A stretch of DNA of 64,000 nucleotides. It comes from Mitsuaria sp. WAJ17. Lineage in GTDB: Bacteria; Pseudomonadota; Gammaproteobacteria; Burkholderiales; Burkholderiaceae_C. The notes beneath the pieces were generated by a model that saw nothing but the letters and a program-made list of their open reading frames with translations, was not told the origin of the DNA and searched no databases. The translations under genes were made by a program, and so were the position numbers. The stretch lies in contig NZ_JACJUG010000001.1 of assembly GCF_014174515.1 (NCBI RefSeq), forward strand, positions 124,001 through 188,000, written 5' to 3'. Positions 8,833 to 17,739 of this stretch are shown in pieces. Numbering within the stretch: the stretch's first letter is position 1; every line of letters starts with the position of its first letter.

Positions 8833-9228
8833 ATGATCGACCACACCGGCGTCGTCGTCAGCGACTTTGAACGCAGCAAGGCCTTCTACCGCGAGGCCCT
8901 GGCCCCCATCGGCTACCAACTCCTGCTGGAGTTCCCGGCCGACGTCACCGGGCATACCGATGTCGCCGGCTTCGGCGAGCCACCCAAGCCCGATTTCTGG
9001 ATCAGCCGCGGCACGCCCAACCAGCCACCCATCCACATCGCCTTCCGGGTGGGCACGCGGGCCGAGGTGGACGCCTTCCACCAGGCCGCCCTGGCCGCCG
9101 GCGGCACTGACAATGGCGCCCCGGGCCTGCGCCCGCACTACCACCCGGACTACTACGGCGCCTTCGTGCGCTGCCCTGACGGCCACAACATCGAGGCCGT
9201 CTGCCACCTGCCCGAGAGCGCTGCGTGA
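8833..9228 (+). CDS. VOC/glyoxalase-family protein
   Basis: 131-residue vicinal-oxygen-chelate protein. The start at 8833 has AAGGGAG upstream. It begins with the typical DHTGVVVSDFERSKAFY and ends with the metal-side GHNIEAVCH. It may be a glyoxalase-like or resistance-type protein; the substrate cannot be told. Its stop overlaps the GTG start of the next GNAT gene, so the two are translationally coupled. Confidence 0.85.
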   Translation: MIDHTGVVVSDFERSKAFYREALAPIGYQLLLEFPADVTGHTDVAGFGEPPKPDFWISRGTPNQPPIHIAFRVGTRAEVDAFHQAALAAGGTDNGAPGLRPHYHPDYYGAFVRCPDGHNIEAVCHLPESAA

Positions 9229-9719
9229 GCGAGCCCCGCGTCCGCCTCGCCGGCCTGGAGGACCTGGACACCCTGGCGCCACTGTTCAACGCCTACAGGC
9301 AGTTCTACGAACAGCCGGACGACCTGGTCCTGGCCCGAGGCTTCCTCGAGGAGCGGCTGCGACGCGGGGAGTCCGTGCTGCTGCTGGCCGTAGGTCCCGA
9401 GGGCCGGGGACTGGGCTTGTGCCAGCTCTACCCCACCTTCTGCTCGGTGCAAGCCCAGCCCATCTTCAGCCTCTACGACCTCTTCGTGCCCCCAGAGGCC
9501 CGGCGCCTTGGCATCGGCCGCGCCCTGCTGCGCGCGGCGGAAGACCTGGCCCTGGAGCGTGGCGTGGCCCGCCTGGACCTGACCACCGCCCGCAGCAATG
9601 CGCGGGCGCAGGCGCTGTACGAGTCCGAGGGCTGGGTGCTGGACCAGGTCTTCCTGGCTTACCAGCGCTATCCCGGCGCACCCCGGCCGGCACCCACGGC
9701 GGCGCTGCAACAAGCGTAA
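9225..9719 (+). CDS. GNAT N-acetyltransferase
   Basis: 164-residue acetyltransferase with a GTG start overlapping the previous stop (GTGA). Motif A is clear: LFVPPEARRLGIGRALL around residues 88-104. ARSNARAQALYESEGW near residue 125-140 is the C-terminal acceptor side. Members of this pattern often acetylate small molecules or ribosomal protein termini; the substrate is unknown. Confidence 0.88.
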   Translation: MSEPRVRLAGLEDLDTLAPLFNAYRQFYEQPDDLVLARGFLEERLRRGESVLLLAVGPEGRGLGLCQLYPTFCSVQAQPIFSLYDLFVPPEARRLGIGRALLRAAEDLALERGVARLDLTTARSNARAQALYESEGWVLDQVFLAYQRYPGAPRPAPTAALQQA

Positions 9720-9791
9720 CGCGCCAAGGGCGCGCCTGAAGGGGCGGGGCTGCACACAATCCGCAGCCTCGCATCCCCTCTCGATCACTTC

Positions 9792-10952
9792 ATGACCCAG
9801 CTGAGCGCCCCTCCTGGCACCCACCCACGCGCCCCCGGCCTGGACACCTTGCGTGCCCTGGCCATCGTGCTCGTCTTCTGCTTCCACTACCGCGTCTTCG
9901 TGAGCCGCGCGCCGGACCTCGGCTGGTTCTCCAATGTCGGCTGGAGCGGGGTGGACCTGTTCTTCGTACTGAGCGGGTACCTGATCGGCGAGCAGCTGAT
10001 GGCGGGCCTGGCGCGGGGCGAGCAGCTCGCCCTGGCCAGCTTCTATGCCCGGCGCGCCACGAGGACCTGGCCGCTGTACTGGCTCGTGCTGGCCGCCTTC
10101 TTCCTGCTGCCCGGCCAGCTCGGCGGGCGCGAGCTGCCGCCGCTGTGGCGCTTCCTGAGCTTCACGCAGAACATCCAGCTGGCGCCAGGCACGGCCTTCT
10201 CGCATGCCTGGTCACTTTGCGTCGAGGAGCAGTTCTACCTGGTCCTGCCCGTGGCCCTGCTGGTGGCCCGCGCGCTGCGCCTGAGCCGGCGCCAGATCTG
10301 GCTGGGCATCGCCGGTCTCACGCTGACGGCCATCGCCTGGCGCCACCACCTATGGACGATCTACGGCCGCCGCGATGCGGACATCGTCGGCTACTACCAG
10401 AACATCTACTACGCCACCCTGGGCCGCGCCGACGAGTTCCTGCCGGGCCTGGCCCTGGCCCTGCTGCAGCACGGCCATCCGCGGCTGTGGGCACGGCTGA
10501 TGCGTCATGGCCGCCTGCTGCTGGCCCTGGGCCTGAGCGCCGTGGGCCTCATGTGGACCGTGGCGGTTCACAACTACGTGCTGCCGGACGACAGCTGGGG
10601 CTGGTTCATGACCGCCATCGGCTACAGCGCCATGGCCTGGGCCTATGCCCTGCTGCTGCTGGCCTGCCTGGCACCGGGGCATGCGCTGGCGCGGCGCGGC
10701 GTGCCGGGCGCGCGCTCGCTGGCCTTGTGGTCCTATGCCCTCTACCTGACGCACAAGCCACTGGCCCATGTGATGAAGCCGCTGCTGCAGGAGCTGCCGG
10801 ACTGGGCCGCCTTCGGGATCACCGCGCTGGCCAGCGTGGCCCTGGGCGGGCTGCTGTACCACGCCATCGAACGCCCGCTGATGCGCTGGCGCCAGCGGCG
10901 CTGGCCCGGCCAGTTCACGCCGGCCGCGCCTACGGCGGCACAGGCAGCGTGA
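9792..10952 (+). CDS. Acyltransferase 3 family membrane protein (OafA/YrhL type)
   Basis: 386 residues with about ten membrane helices. The family signatures are present: R-x-x-A near residue 22 (LDTLRALAIVLVF), His 33 in FCFHY, the VDLFFVLSGYLI loop near residue 55, and W-S-L-C-V-E-E-Q-F-Y near residue 140. Such proteins transfer acyl groups onto surface polysaccharides or lipids in the inner membrane. No polysaccharide cluster lies beside it, so the target is open. Confidence 0.9.
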   Translation: MTQLSAPPGTHPRAPGLDTLRALAIVLVFCFHYRVFVSRAPDLGWFSNVGWSGVDLFFVLSGYLIGEQLMAGLARGEQLALASFYARRATRTWPLYWLVLAAFFLLPGQLGGRELPPLWRFLSFTQNIQLAPGTAFSHAWSLCVEEQFYLVLPVALLVARALRLSRRQIWLGIAGLTLTAIAWRHHLWTIYGRRDADIVGYYQNIYYATLGRADEFLPGLALALLQHGHPRLWARLMRHGRLLLALGLSAVGLMWTVAVHNYVLPDDSWGWFMTAIGYSAMAWAYALLLLACLAPGHALARRGVPGARSLALWSYALYLTHKPLAHVMKPLLQELPDWAAFGITALASVALGGLLYHAIERPLMRWRQRRWPGQFTPAAPTAAQAA

Positions 10953-10964
10953 GAGCCGCGGCCT

Positions 10965-12653
10965 TCAGTCGCCGAAGATGATCTTGCGACGTTCCTCGAC
11001 CCAGGCTTCCAGCTTGGGACCGAAGACCTCATCGACGCGGTTGCGGCGCACCTTGAAGGTCGGGGTGATGAAGCCGTTGTCCACCGTCCAGGGCGTCTTC
11101 ACCAGGATCAGGCAGTCCAACTGCTCATGCGGGTCCAGGCGGGCGTTGATGTCGTCCAGGTGCTGGGTCAGCTGGGCCAACAGCTGCTGGCGGTCGGCCT
11201 CGCTGCCGGTGCGCTGGGCGGCGTCCGGCGAGAGCATCACGATGCCCACCGGCTGGCCCAGGTTGGCGCCAGTGACGGCGCAGGCCTCGACGGCATGGTG
11301 CATGGTGAGGCGGTCTTCGATGGGGGCCGGCGCCACATACTTGCCCTTGCTGGTCTTGAACAGGTCCTTCACCCGGCCGGTGATGCGCACCAGGCCCTGG
11401 GCATCAATGCTGGCCTTGTCGCCGGTGTGCAGCCAGCCGTCCGCGTCCAGCACGTCGGCCGTCATGGCCGGCTCCTTGTAGTAGCCCAGCATGACGGCAG
11501 GGCTGCGCATCAGCAGCTCGCCATTGGTCGGGTCGATGCGCAGCTGCACGCCGTCATAGGCCGGCCCCACGGTACCGGTCATGTCGATACCGGGCTTGGT
11601 GATGTTGCTGATCGCGAGGTTCTCGGTCATGCCATAGCCCTCGTTGACCGGCAGGCCGATGTGGCGGAACCAGTTCAGCAGGGCCACCGGCATGGGTGCG
11701 GCACCGCCGGCGGCGATGCGGCACTGATCCAGGCCCAAGGCCGTTCGGATCTTCTTGCGCACCAGGGCGTTGAGCAGCGGGATGCGCAGCAGGCGCTCCA
11801 GCTTCTGCTCGGGCATCTTGGCCAGCACGCCCTGCTGGAACTTGACCCACAGGCGGGGCACGGAGAAGAAGATGGTCGGCCGCGCACGGCAGACGTCGGC
11901 ATTGAAGGTGTCCAGGGACTCGGCGAAGTAGACGTGCATGCCCGTGCGCAGCCAGCCGTGCTCCACCAGCACGCGCTCCACCACGTGGGCCAGGGGCAGG
12001 TAGGACAGCAGGCGGTCCGAGGCCGACATCGGGAAGCGACCCAGGGCCGCCGTCAGCGCCCAGGCGAAGTTGCCGAAGCTGTGCATCACGCCCTTGGGCT
12101 GGCCCGTGGTGCCGGAGGTGTAGATGAGGGTCGCGAGTTCCTTGGCGTCGCGCAAGACCTGACCCTGCATCGGTGCCGTGCGCGCCACAATGGCGTCCCA
12201 GCCCTCGTAGCTCTTGCGGGCGTCGTCCGGCGACAGGGCATAGCTGATGCACGGCATCCCGGCCGGCACGCCGGGCTTCATGCCCTCCCAGCCGTCCAGC
12301 TTGCCGATGAAGCAGGCGCGAGCCTCGCTGTGGGTGAGGATCTGCTGCACGGTCTCGGCCGCCAGCGTGGGGTACAGGGGCACGGAGACGTAGCCGGCCA
12401 TCCAGATGGCCAGGTCGCTCATCAGCCACCAGGCGCAGTTCTTGGACAGGATGGCGACCTTGGAGCCCTGGGGCCAGCCCTGCGACTTCAGGTGGGCGGC
12501 CATGCGACGGACCTGATCCGCCACCTCGGCCCAGGTGAAGTCCTTCAGCTCGCCTGCACCCATGGGCTGGGTCAGCGCCACGCGGGTGGCGGCTTCGCGC
12601 TCCCAGCGGTAGAGGCACTGAAGGGCCAGGGTGTCGGGGGCAATGACGCTCAT
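10965..12653 (-). CDS. AMP-binding long-chain acyl-CoA ligase
   Basis: 562-residue adenylate-forming ligase. The start at 12653 is chosen because AGGAGA sits eight bases ahead. The ATP-binding loop LIYTSGTTGQPKG lies near residue 180 and the hinge motif GWLHTGDKA near residue 420. It has the eukaryote-like FadD15 length and ends without the usual catalytic K segment readable with certainty. It activates fatty acids to acyl-CoA at the membrane face. It contains one copy of the dispersed 13-mer at 12153. It is convergent with the acyltransferase gene, 12 bp apart. Confidence 0.9.
   Translation of the reverse strand: MSVIAPDTLALQCLYRWEREAATRVALTQPMGAGELKDFTWAEVADQVRRMAAHLKSQGWPQGSKVAILSKNCAWWLMSDLAIWMAGYVSVPLYPTLAAETVQQILTHSEARACFIGKLDGWEGMKPGVPAGMPCISYALSPDDARKSYEGWDAIVARTAPMQGQVLRDAKELATLIYTSGTTGQPKGVMHSFGNFAWALTAALGRFPMSASDRLLSYLPLAHVVERVLVEHGWLRTGMHVYFAESLDTFNADVCRARPTIFFSVPRLWVKFQQGVLAKMPEQKLERLLRIPLLNALVRKKIRTALGLDQCRIAAGGAAPMPVALLNWFRHIGLPVNEGYGMTENLAISNITKPGIDMTGTVGPAYDGVQLRIDPTNGELLMRSPAVMLGYYKEPAMTADVLDADGWLHTGDKASIDAQGLVRITGRVKDLFKTSKGKYVAPAPIEDRLTMHHAVEACAVTGANLGQPVGIVMLSPDAAQRTGSEADRQQLLAQLTQHLDDINARLDPHEQLDCLILVKTPWTVDNGFITPTFKVRRNRVDEVFGPKLEAWVEERRKIIFGD
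12153..12165 (-). repeat. Dispersed 13-mer copy 1 (in acyl-CoA ligase)
   Basis: Exact GGGTCAGGTCTTG on the minus strand, read as GQVL in the ligase frame. Confidence 0.8.
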
Positions 12654-12870
12654 GGGTTTGTCTCCTGCTATTGATCGACTTGTCGAGCTTGATAGCAAAG
12701 ACTAGCCACCCGCCCTCGAACAGCCTAGCGGGTTTGCTCGCACTTGTTCTGGACGCACCGCTCGAAACTGCAGGCTTGTGGTGTCTGGCGCACTCATCGT
12801 GCGGTAAACCTGCCACAACGCCAGCACATCGTGGCACGCCTGCCCCAAGGGACAGGCTCTGGGGCCGGGC

Positions 12871-14175
12871 TCAGGCAGCGTCAGCGGCCTGCAGGGCGGC
12901 CAGGGCCTCCTGCAGCAGGGCCTCGTCCACCTCGCCGCGCTGCACCGGGGCCTCGGCCAGGGCCGCCGCGCCCTCGCGCTTGAGGCGGGCCACCCACTGG
13001 CCGGCCTCCTTGCCCTGGGCGAAGCCCTGGCTCTGCAGCAGCAGCTGGCCATCCGCGGCATTGAGCTTGAAGTAGAACTGGCCGTCGGCTTCACGGTACT
13101 GCTTGAAGACGGGCAGGGCGGACTTCACCCTGGCCGCCGGCGCGGCCACCGCCTGCAGGGGCTGGAAGCGGCGCAGGCCCACGGCCTCGCGCAGCCGGGC
13201 CAGCAGCGGCGCGGCGATGGCCCGGGCCTTGGCGGCGCCCTCCTGCAGGATCTCCTCGATGCGCTCGGGATTGGCCATCAGCTGCTCGTAGCGCTCGCGC
13301 ATGGGGCCGATCTCGGCATCGATCTGGGCGAAGAGGCGCTGCTTGGCCTCACCCCAGCCCAGGCCCGCGCGCAGCTCGGCGCGAAAGGCGGCGCGCTGCT
13401 CGGGCGTGGCGAAGGCGTCGAAGAGCTGGACCAGGGCCGTGCCCTCGGGCTCCTTGGGCTCGCCGGGCAGGCGGGAGTCGGTGACGATGCGGGCGATGGC
13501 CTCCTTGAGACCCTTGGCGCCACCCTCGAAGAGCGGCACCACGTTGTCGTAGCTCTTGCTCATCTTGCGGCCGTCCAGGCCCGGCAGCAGCTCCATCTCG
13601 GCATCGACCTGCGCTTCGGGCAGCACGAAGAAGTCCTGGCCCTTGCCGAAGAGATGGTTGAAACGCTGGGCGACGTCGCGCGCCATCTCGATGTGCTGGA
13701 CCTGGTCCTTGCCCACGGGCACGCGGTGGGCGTTGAACATGAGGATGTCCGCCGCCATCAGGATGGGATAGCTGTACAGGCCCATGGTGACGCCGGCGTC
13801 CGGGTCCTCGCCGGCGGCCACGTTGGCATCCACCGAGGCCTTGTAGGCATGGGCACGGTTCATCTGGCCCTTGGAAGTGACGCAGGTCAGCAGCCAGGTC
13901 AGCTCGGGGATCTCGGGGACATCGCTCTGGCGGTAGAACACCACGCGCTGGGTATCCAGGCCCGCGGCCAGCCAGGTGGCGGCGATCTGCAGGCGTGAGC
14001 GCTCGATGCGGTCCGGCTCGTCGCACTTGATCAGCGCGTGGTAGTCGGCCATGAAGAAGAAGCTCTCGGCGCCGGGCTCGCGGCTGGCCGCGATGGCTGG
14101 GCGCACCGCACCGACGTAGTTGCCGAGGTGCAGGGTGCCGGTGGTGGTGATACCGGTGAGGACGCGCTGGGTCAT
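12871..14175 (-). CDS. trpS: Tryptophanyl-tRNA synthetase with C-terminal extension
   Basis: 434 residues. Residues 1-~330 are a class I TrpRS with the HIGH-like TGTLHLGNYVGA and the KMSKS loop (DGRKMSKSYDN). The remaining ~100 residues, PVFKQYREADGQFYFKL onward, resemble a DUF1508/YegP-like domain fused at the C-terminus, about 100 residues beyond a standard bacterial TrpRS. The synthetase charges tRNA-Trp in the cytoplasm; the role of the extension is unknown. The gene is single, divergent from the GGDEF/EAL gene. Confidence 0.95.
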   Translation of the reverse strand: MTQRVLTGITTTGTLHLGNYVGAVRPAIAASREPGAESFFFMADYHALIKCDEPDRIERSRLQIAATWLAAGLDTQRVVFYRQSDVPEIPELTWLLTCVTSKGQMNRAHAYKASVDANVAAGEDPDAGVTMGLYSYPILMAADILMFNAHRVPVGKDQVQHIEMARDVAQRFNHLFGKGQDFFVLPEAQVDAEMELLPGLDGRKMSKSYDNVVPLFEGGAKGLKEAIARIVTDSRLPGEPKEPEGTALVQLFDAFATPEQRAAFRAELRAGLGWGEAKQRLFAQIDAEIGPMRERYEQLMANPERIEEILQEGAAKARAIAAPLLARLREAVGLRRFQPLQAVAAPAARVKSALPVFKQYREADGQFYFKLNAADGQLLLQSQGFAQGKEAGQWVARLKREGAAALAEAPVQRGEVDEALLQEALAALQAADAA

Positions 14176-14386
14176 GGTGGGCAGCTGTTGCAGTCTTGCG
14201 GGGGCGCCAAAGGCCCCGGGAGGGGGCTATTGTCACAGCTTGCCGCGACAAGGCCATCGCCCGGCCCCCAGGGGCCTGGCTCCCTGGTGCAACAGTCCCC
14301 TCAACCCTGTGTTCAAGGCCTCACTGCAAACGGTAGCATCCGGCAAGACCGCCCTGCGCGACGCGGGGCTCAGGGAGCCTGCGCCA

Positions 14387-16687
14387 ATGAATTTGCTGGT
14401 GCTGCTGAGTTCATTCCTGGAGCTGATGCTGGGCGTCACCCTGATCGTGCTGTGGCGCCTCAACCCGCGCCATGAGCATGTGCTGCTGTGGGGCCGCAGC
14501 GCGGTGCTGCTGGGCATGGGCCTGGCGTTGGGCGTGGGCCTGGCGCCGGTGGTGGGTCCCGGGCCCGCGCTGGATCTGCTGGCCAGCCTGGCCGCGGCCG
14601 CGGTGATGACCTCCCTGTACCTGCTGATGAAGGGCAGCGCGCTGTACCGCCACCGCCCCTGGCCCGGGCGCTTCTGGGCCGGGCTGCTGATCGTGATGAG
14701 CGTGGGCATCGCCGTCCTGGCGCTGCAGCACAAGCCCTGGGGCGTGGCCTTCGCGGCCGCGGTGCTGTGCCTGGGCAATCTGTGCTGCGCGGCCTGGATA
14801 GGCTGGACCCCGCGCCTCGCCGAGCGCGTGATGATGCTGCTCTTCGTGGCCTCGGCCGCCGTGCATGCCAGCGGGCCTCTGCTGCATCCGCTGAGCCAGT
14901 CTGCCGTCACCCATGCCAGCGGCCTGATCGTCCAGACCCTTCTGTGCCTGACGCTGATCATCGTGGCCGCGGCGGGCGCGCAGAAGGAGGCCCGCGACCA
15001 GGCCCTGCGCTTCTCGCGCCTGGCCGAGCATTCCCTGCAGGGTCTGGCCGTCCTGCGCGAGCACCGCCTGCTCTATGCCAATCCAGCCGCCCTGCAGATG
15101 TTCGGCTTCCCCAGCCTGGCCCAGGCACGCCAGAGCGACATGCTGCAGGAGCTGGCGCTGCCCGAGCAGACCCAGGGCTCGCAGGGCCGACATGCCCGCG
15201 TGCTGGCCGACCCTGAAGCCCGCATCGACTGGGAAGGTCCGCGCCTCAGCCAGGACGGGCGCCCGCTCTACCTGCGCGGGCTCTCCAGCCAGCTGGTCTG
15301 GGACGGCGCCCCGGCCGAGCTGATCGTGATGCTGGACGAGACCGCGCGCCACGAGGCCCTGGAGGCCCTGCGCCGCCAGGCCCACTTCGACGAGCTGACC
15401 GGCCTGCCCAACCGCAACCATGCCGTCGAGATCCTGGGCCGGCTGACCCAGGCAGGCACGCCCCTGCTGCTGATGTCGGCCGACGTGGACCGCTTCCAGC
15501 TGATCAACGAGACCCTGGGTCCCGAGTTCGGTGACCGCCTGCTGCACGCCCTGGGGCAGCGCCTGCTGGAGCACATGCAGCAGTGCGCGCTGCCGTCCAG
15601 CGTCAGCCGCCTGGGCGAGGACCAGTTCCTGGTGCTGGTCGAGGGACTGGAGCAGCCCGCCGAGGCCGAGTCCCTGGCCCGTCGGCTGCTGGAGGCCACG
15701 CGCCAGCCGCTCAGGCTGGACGAGCAGGAGCTGACCGTGCATCTGTCCGTGGGCTTGGCCCTGTCCCCGCGTGATGGCAGCGACGCTGCGACTCTGCTGC
15801 GCGCTGCGGAGTCCGCCATGCACCGCGCCAAACAGATCCCCGGCAGCGCCCATGCCCTCTTCGACCCGGCCCTGGACCGCCGCGCCAGTTCCATGCTGAA
15901 AGCCGAGCAGTTGCTGGACAAGGCCCTGCGCGAACGCGAATTCCAGCTGGTCTATCAGCCCAAGTTCCGATGCGGCAGCCGGCGGCTCAGCGGCTTCGAG
16001 GCCCTGGTGCGATGGCAGCGACCGGACGGCCAGCGCATCAGCCCGGTCGACTTCATCCCCGCGGCAGAGCGCACCGGCCAGATCCTCCAGCTGGGCGAGC
16101 TGATCATCGACATCGCCCTGCAGCAGCTGCAACGCTGGCACGAGCAGGGTCAGGTCTTGCCTGTGGCCATCAATGTCTCGCCGGTGCAGTTCACCCAGCC
16201 GCGCTTCGCGGACCGGCTGCTGGAGCGCCTGGCCCGCAGCGGCCTCCCGCGCGGCCTGCTGGAGATCGAGATCACCGAGACCGCCGCCATGACGCAGCTG
16301 GACGAGGTGCTGCGCCAGCTGGAGCAGCTGGGCGCGGCCGGCGTGCCCTGTGCCATGGACGACTTCGGCACCGGCCAGTCCTCGCTGACCATGCTGCGCA
16401 AGCTGCCCATCCGCACGCTCAAGCTGGACCGCAGCATGGTCGAGCCCCTGCCGCGCCCCGAGGCCGCTGCCATCGTCGAGGCCACCTGCGCGCTGGGCCG
16501 CAGCCTCAATCTGGAGATCGTGGCCGAAGGGGTGGAGACGCAAGAGCAGGCCGACGCCCTGGAGCGCCTGGGCGCCACCCATCTGCAGGGCTACCTGCTG
16601 GGCCGGCCACTGGAGCCCGCGGCGGCGACGGCCCTGCTGCAGGCCAGCGGCAAGGACAGCCCGCGGCACAGCCCGGCCCTGCACTGA
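14387..16687 (+). CDS. Membrane GGDEF/EAL protein, degenerate GGDEF, intact EAL
   Basis: 766 residues: ~200 N-terminal residues with six or seven membrane helices, a PAS-like domain at ~205-325, GGDEF at ~330-500 and EAL at ~510-760. The GGDEF signature is replaced by LGEDQF, so cyclase activity is unlikely. The EAL domain keeps EALVRW, NVSPVQF, EITETA, DDFGTGQSS and EGVET, so c-di-GMP hydrolysis is likely. The start at 14387 is where the hydrophobic N-terminus begins; weak GGGAG upstream. It contains a copy of the dispersed 13-mer at 16147. The input signal is unknown. Confidence 0.9.
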   Translation: MNLLVLLSSFLELMLGVTLIVLWRLNPRHEHVLLWGRSAVLLGMGLALGVGLAPVVGPGPALDLLASLAAAAVMTSLYLLMKGSALYRHRPWPGRFWAGLLIVMSVGIAVLALQHKPWGVAFAAAVLCLGNLCCAAWIGWTPRLAERVMMLLFVASAAVHASGPLLHPLSQSAVTHASGLIVQTLLCLTLIIVAAAGAQKEARDQALRFSRLAEHSLQGLAVLREHRLLYANPAALQMFGFPSLAQARQSDMLQELALPEQTQGSQGRHARVLADPEARIDWEGPRLSQDGRPLYLRGLSSQLVWDGAPAELIVMLDETARHEALEALRRQAHFDELTGLPNRNHAVEILGRLTQAGTPLLLMSADVDRFQLINETLGPEFGDRLLHALGQRLLEHMQQCALPSSVSRLGEDQFLVLVEGLEQPAEAESLARRLLEATRQPLRLDEQELTVHLSVGLALSPRDGSDAATLLRAAESAMHRAKQIPGSAHALFDPALDRRASSMLKAEQLLDKALREREFQLVYQPKFRCGSRRLSGFEALVRWQRPDGQRISPVDFIPAAERTGQILQLGELIIDIALQQLQRWHEQGQVLPVAINVSPVQFTQPRFADRLLERLARSGLPRGLLEIEITETAAMTQLDEVLRQLEQLGAAGVPCAMDDFGTGQSSLTMLRKLPIRTLKLDRSMVEPLPRPEAAAIVEATCALGRSLNLEIVAEGVETQEQADALERLGATHLQGYLLGRPLEPAAATALLQASGKDSPRHSPALH
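16147..16159 (+). repeat. Dispersed 13-mer copy 2 (in GGDEF/EAL gene)
   Basis: Exact GGGTCAGGTCTTG, read as GQVL (CAG GTC TTG), not the CTG/GTG codons common in the gene. Confidence 0.8.
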
Positions 16688-16701
16688 GTCCGCAGCCCTC
16701 C

Positions 16702-17616
16702 TCAGGACCGCGGAGCCGTCTCGCGCACCAGCTCGATCAGGGCGCGCAAGGCCGGGCTGGCCTGGCGCCGCCCCGGGTAGTAAAGCTCCACGGCCGTCCC
16801 TGGCGGGCAGTACTCGGGCAGCAGACATTGCAGGCGGCCCTGCGCCAGGGCCTCGCTGGCGAGCCGCTCGTAGACATAGGCCAGGCCCGCACCCTCCAGC
16901 GCCGCCGCCAGCGCCACGGCCTGGTCGTCAACGGTGAGGGGCCCGGCGGGCATGAAGCGCTGTGTCTCTCCACCCTGCTGGAACTCCCATTCAAAGAGGG
17001 CCCCGCTGGCAAAGCGCTGTCGGATGCCGGGCCAGCGGGCCAGGTCCTGCGGCTGCCTGGGCGGAGCGGCCATGGCGATGAGGTCCGGGCGGCCCACCAC
17101 CACGAAGCGCTGCGGTGCGCTGAGGGGCAGGGCCACCATGCCGCGCGGCAGGCGCTCGCTGAAGCGAACGCCGGCGTCGAAGCCGGCCGCCACGATGTCC
17201 AGCAGGGCGTCATCCGTGCAGAGTTCGAGCTGCACGCCGGGATGGCGGCGGCAGTAGGCAGCCAGCAGCGGCGCCATCATCAGCCGGGCCACGCTGCGCG
17301 GCACCGAAAGGCGCAGGCGGCCCTGCAGCCCTGCCGGGCCCAAGGCGGTGGGGGTCAGGTCTTGCCAGGCACGGTCCAACTGGCCCAGGGCCTCGCGGGC
17401 GGCGGTGCACAGGCGCTCGCCAGCCTCGGTGAGCCGCACGCTGCGGGTGCTGCGCAGGAGCAGGGGCTGGCCCAGCCGGGCCTCCAGGCGCTTGATGGCC
17501 TGGCTCAGGGCCGAGGGGCTGAGGCCCAGCTGCAGGGCCGCCCGGCGAAAGCCCGGGGCATCGGCCACGGCCAGCAGCAGACGGATCTGACCCAGGTCCG
17601 GGGCGTGTGTGTTCAT
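16702..17616 (-). CDS. LysR-type transcriptional regulator
   Basis: 304 residues from the Met at 17616; an alternative start is at 17631, both with weak ribosome sites. Winged HTH at residues ~10-65 (FRRAALQLGLSPSALSQAIKRLE), followed by the effector-binding domain. It is transcribed away from an aldo/keto reductase gene 123 bp away, the classic LysR arrangement, with a dyad between them. It probably controls that gene and itself. The effector is unknown. A dispersed 13-mer lies at 17352. Confidence 0.9.
   Translation of the reverse strand: MNTHAPDLGQIRLLLAVADAPGFRRAALQLGLSPSALSQAIKRLEARLGQPLLLRSTRSVRLTEAGERLCTAAREALGQLDRAWQDLTPTALGPAGLQGRLRLSVPRSVARLMMAPLLAAYCRRHPGVQLELCTDDALLDIVAAGFDAGVRFSERLPRGMVALPLSAPQRFVVVGRPDLIAMAAPPRQPQDLARWPGIRQRFASGALFEWEFQQGGETQRFMPAGPLTVDDQAVALAAALEGAGLAYVYERLASEALAQGRLQCLLPEYCPPGTAVELYYPGRRQASPALRALIELVRETAPRS
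17352..17364 (+). repeat. Dispersed 13-mer copy 3 (in LysR gene)
   Basis: Exact GGGTCAGGTCTTG, antisense to the LysR gene, which reads QDLTP here. Confidence 0.8.
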
Positions 17617-17663
17617 GGGCGGATTGTTCATCACAGATGCACATCCCGTGAAGCACTGCGTGG

Positions 17664-17677
17664 ATTGTCTGAACAAT
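17664..17677. promoter_or_regulatory. Probable LysR operator
   Basis: ATTGTCTGAACAAT, a perfect inverted repeat (5-bp arms, 4-bp centre) containing the T-N11-A pattern of LysR sites. It lies between the divergent LysR and aldo/keto reductase genes. Confidence 0.55.
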
Positions 17678-17739
17678 GCCCAGCGGGGAAGATGCCGGCA
17701 TCCCTTCTATTCACCTCCACATCTGCAAAGGACCACCCC

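Noticed and set aside
14411..16828. 805-codon open frame opposite the GGDEF/EAL gene
   Set aside because: No domain or start signal; it mirrors the real gene in third-position GC.
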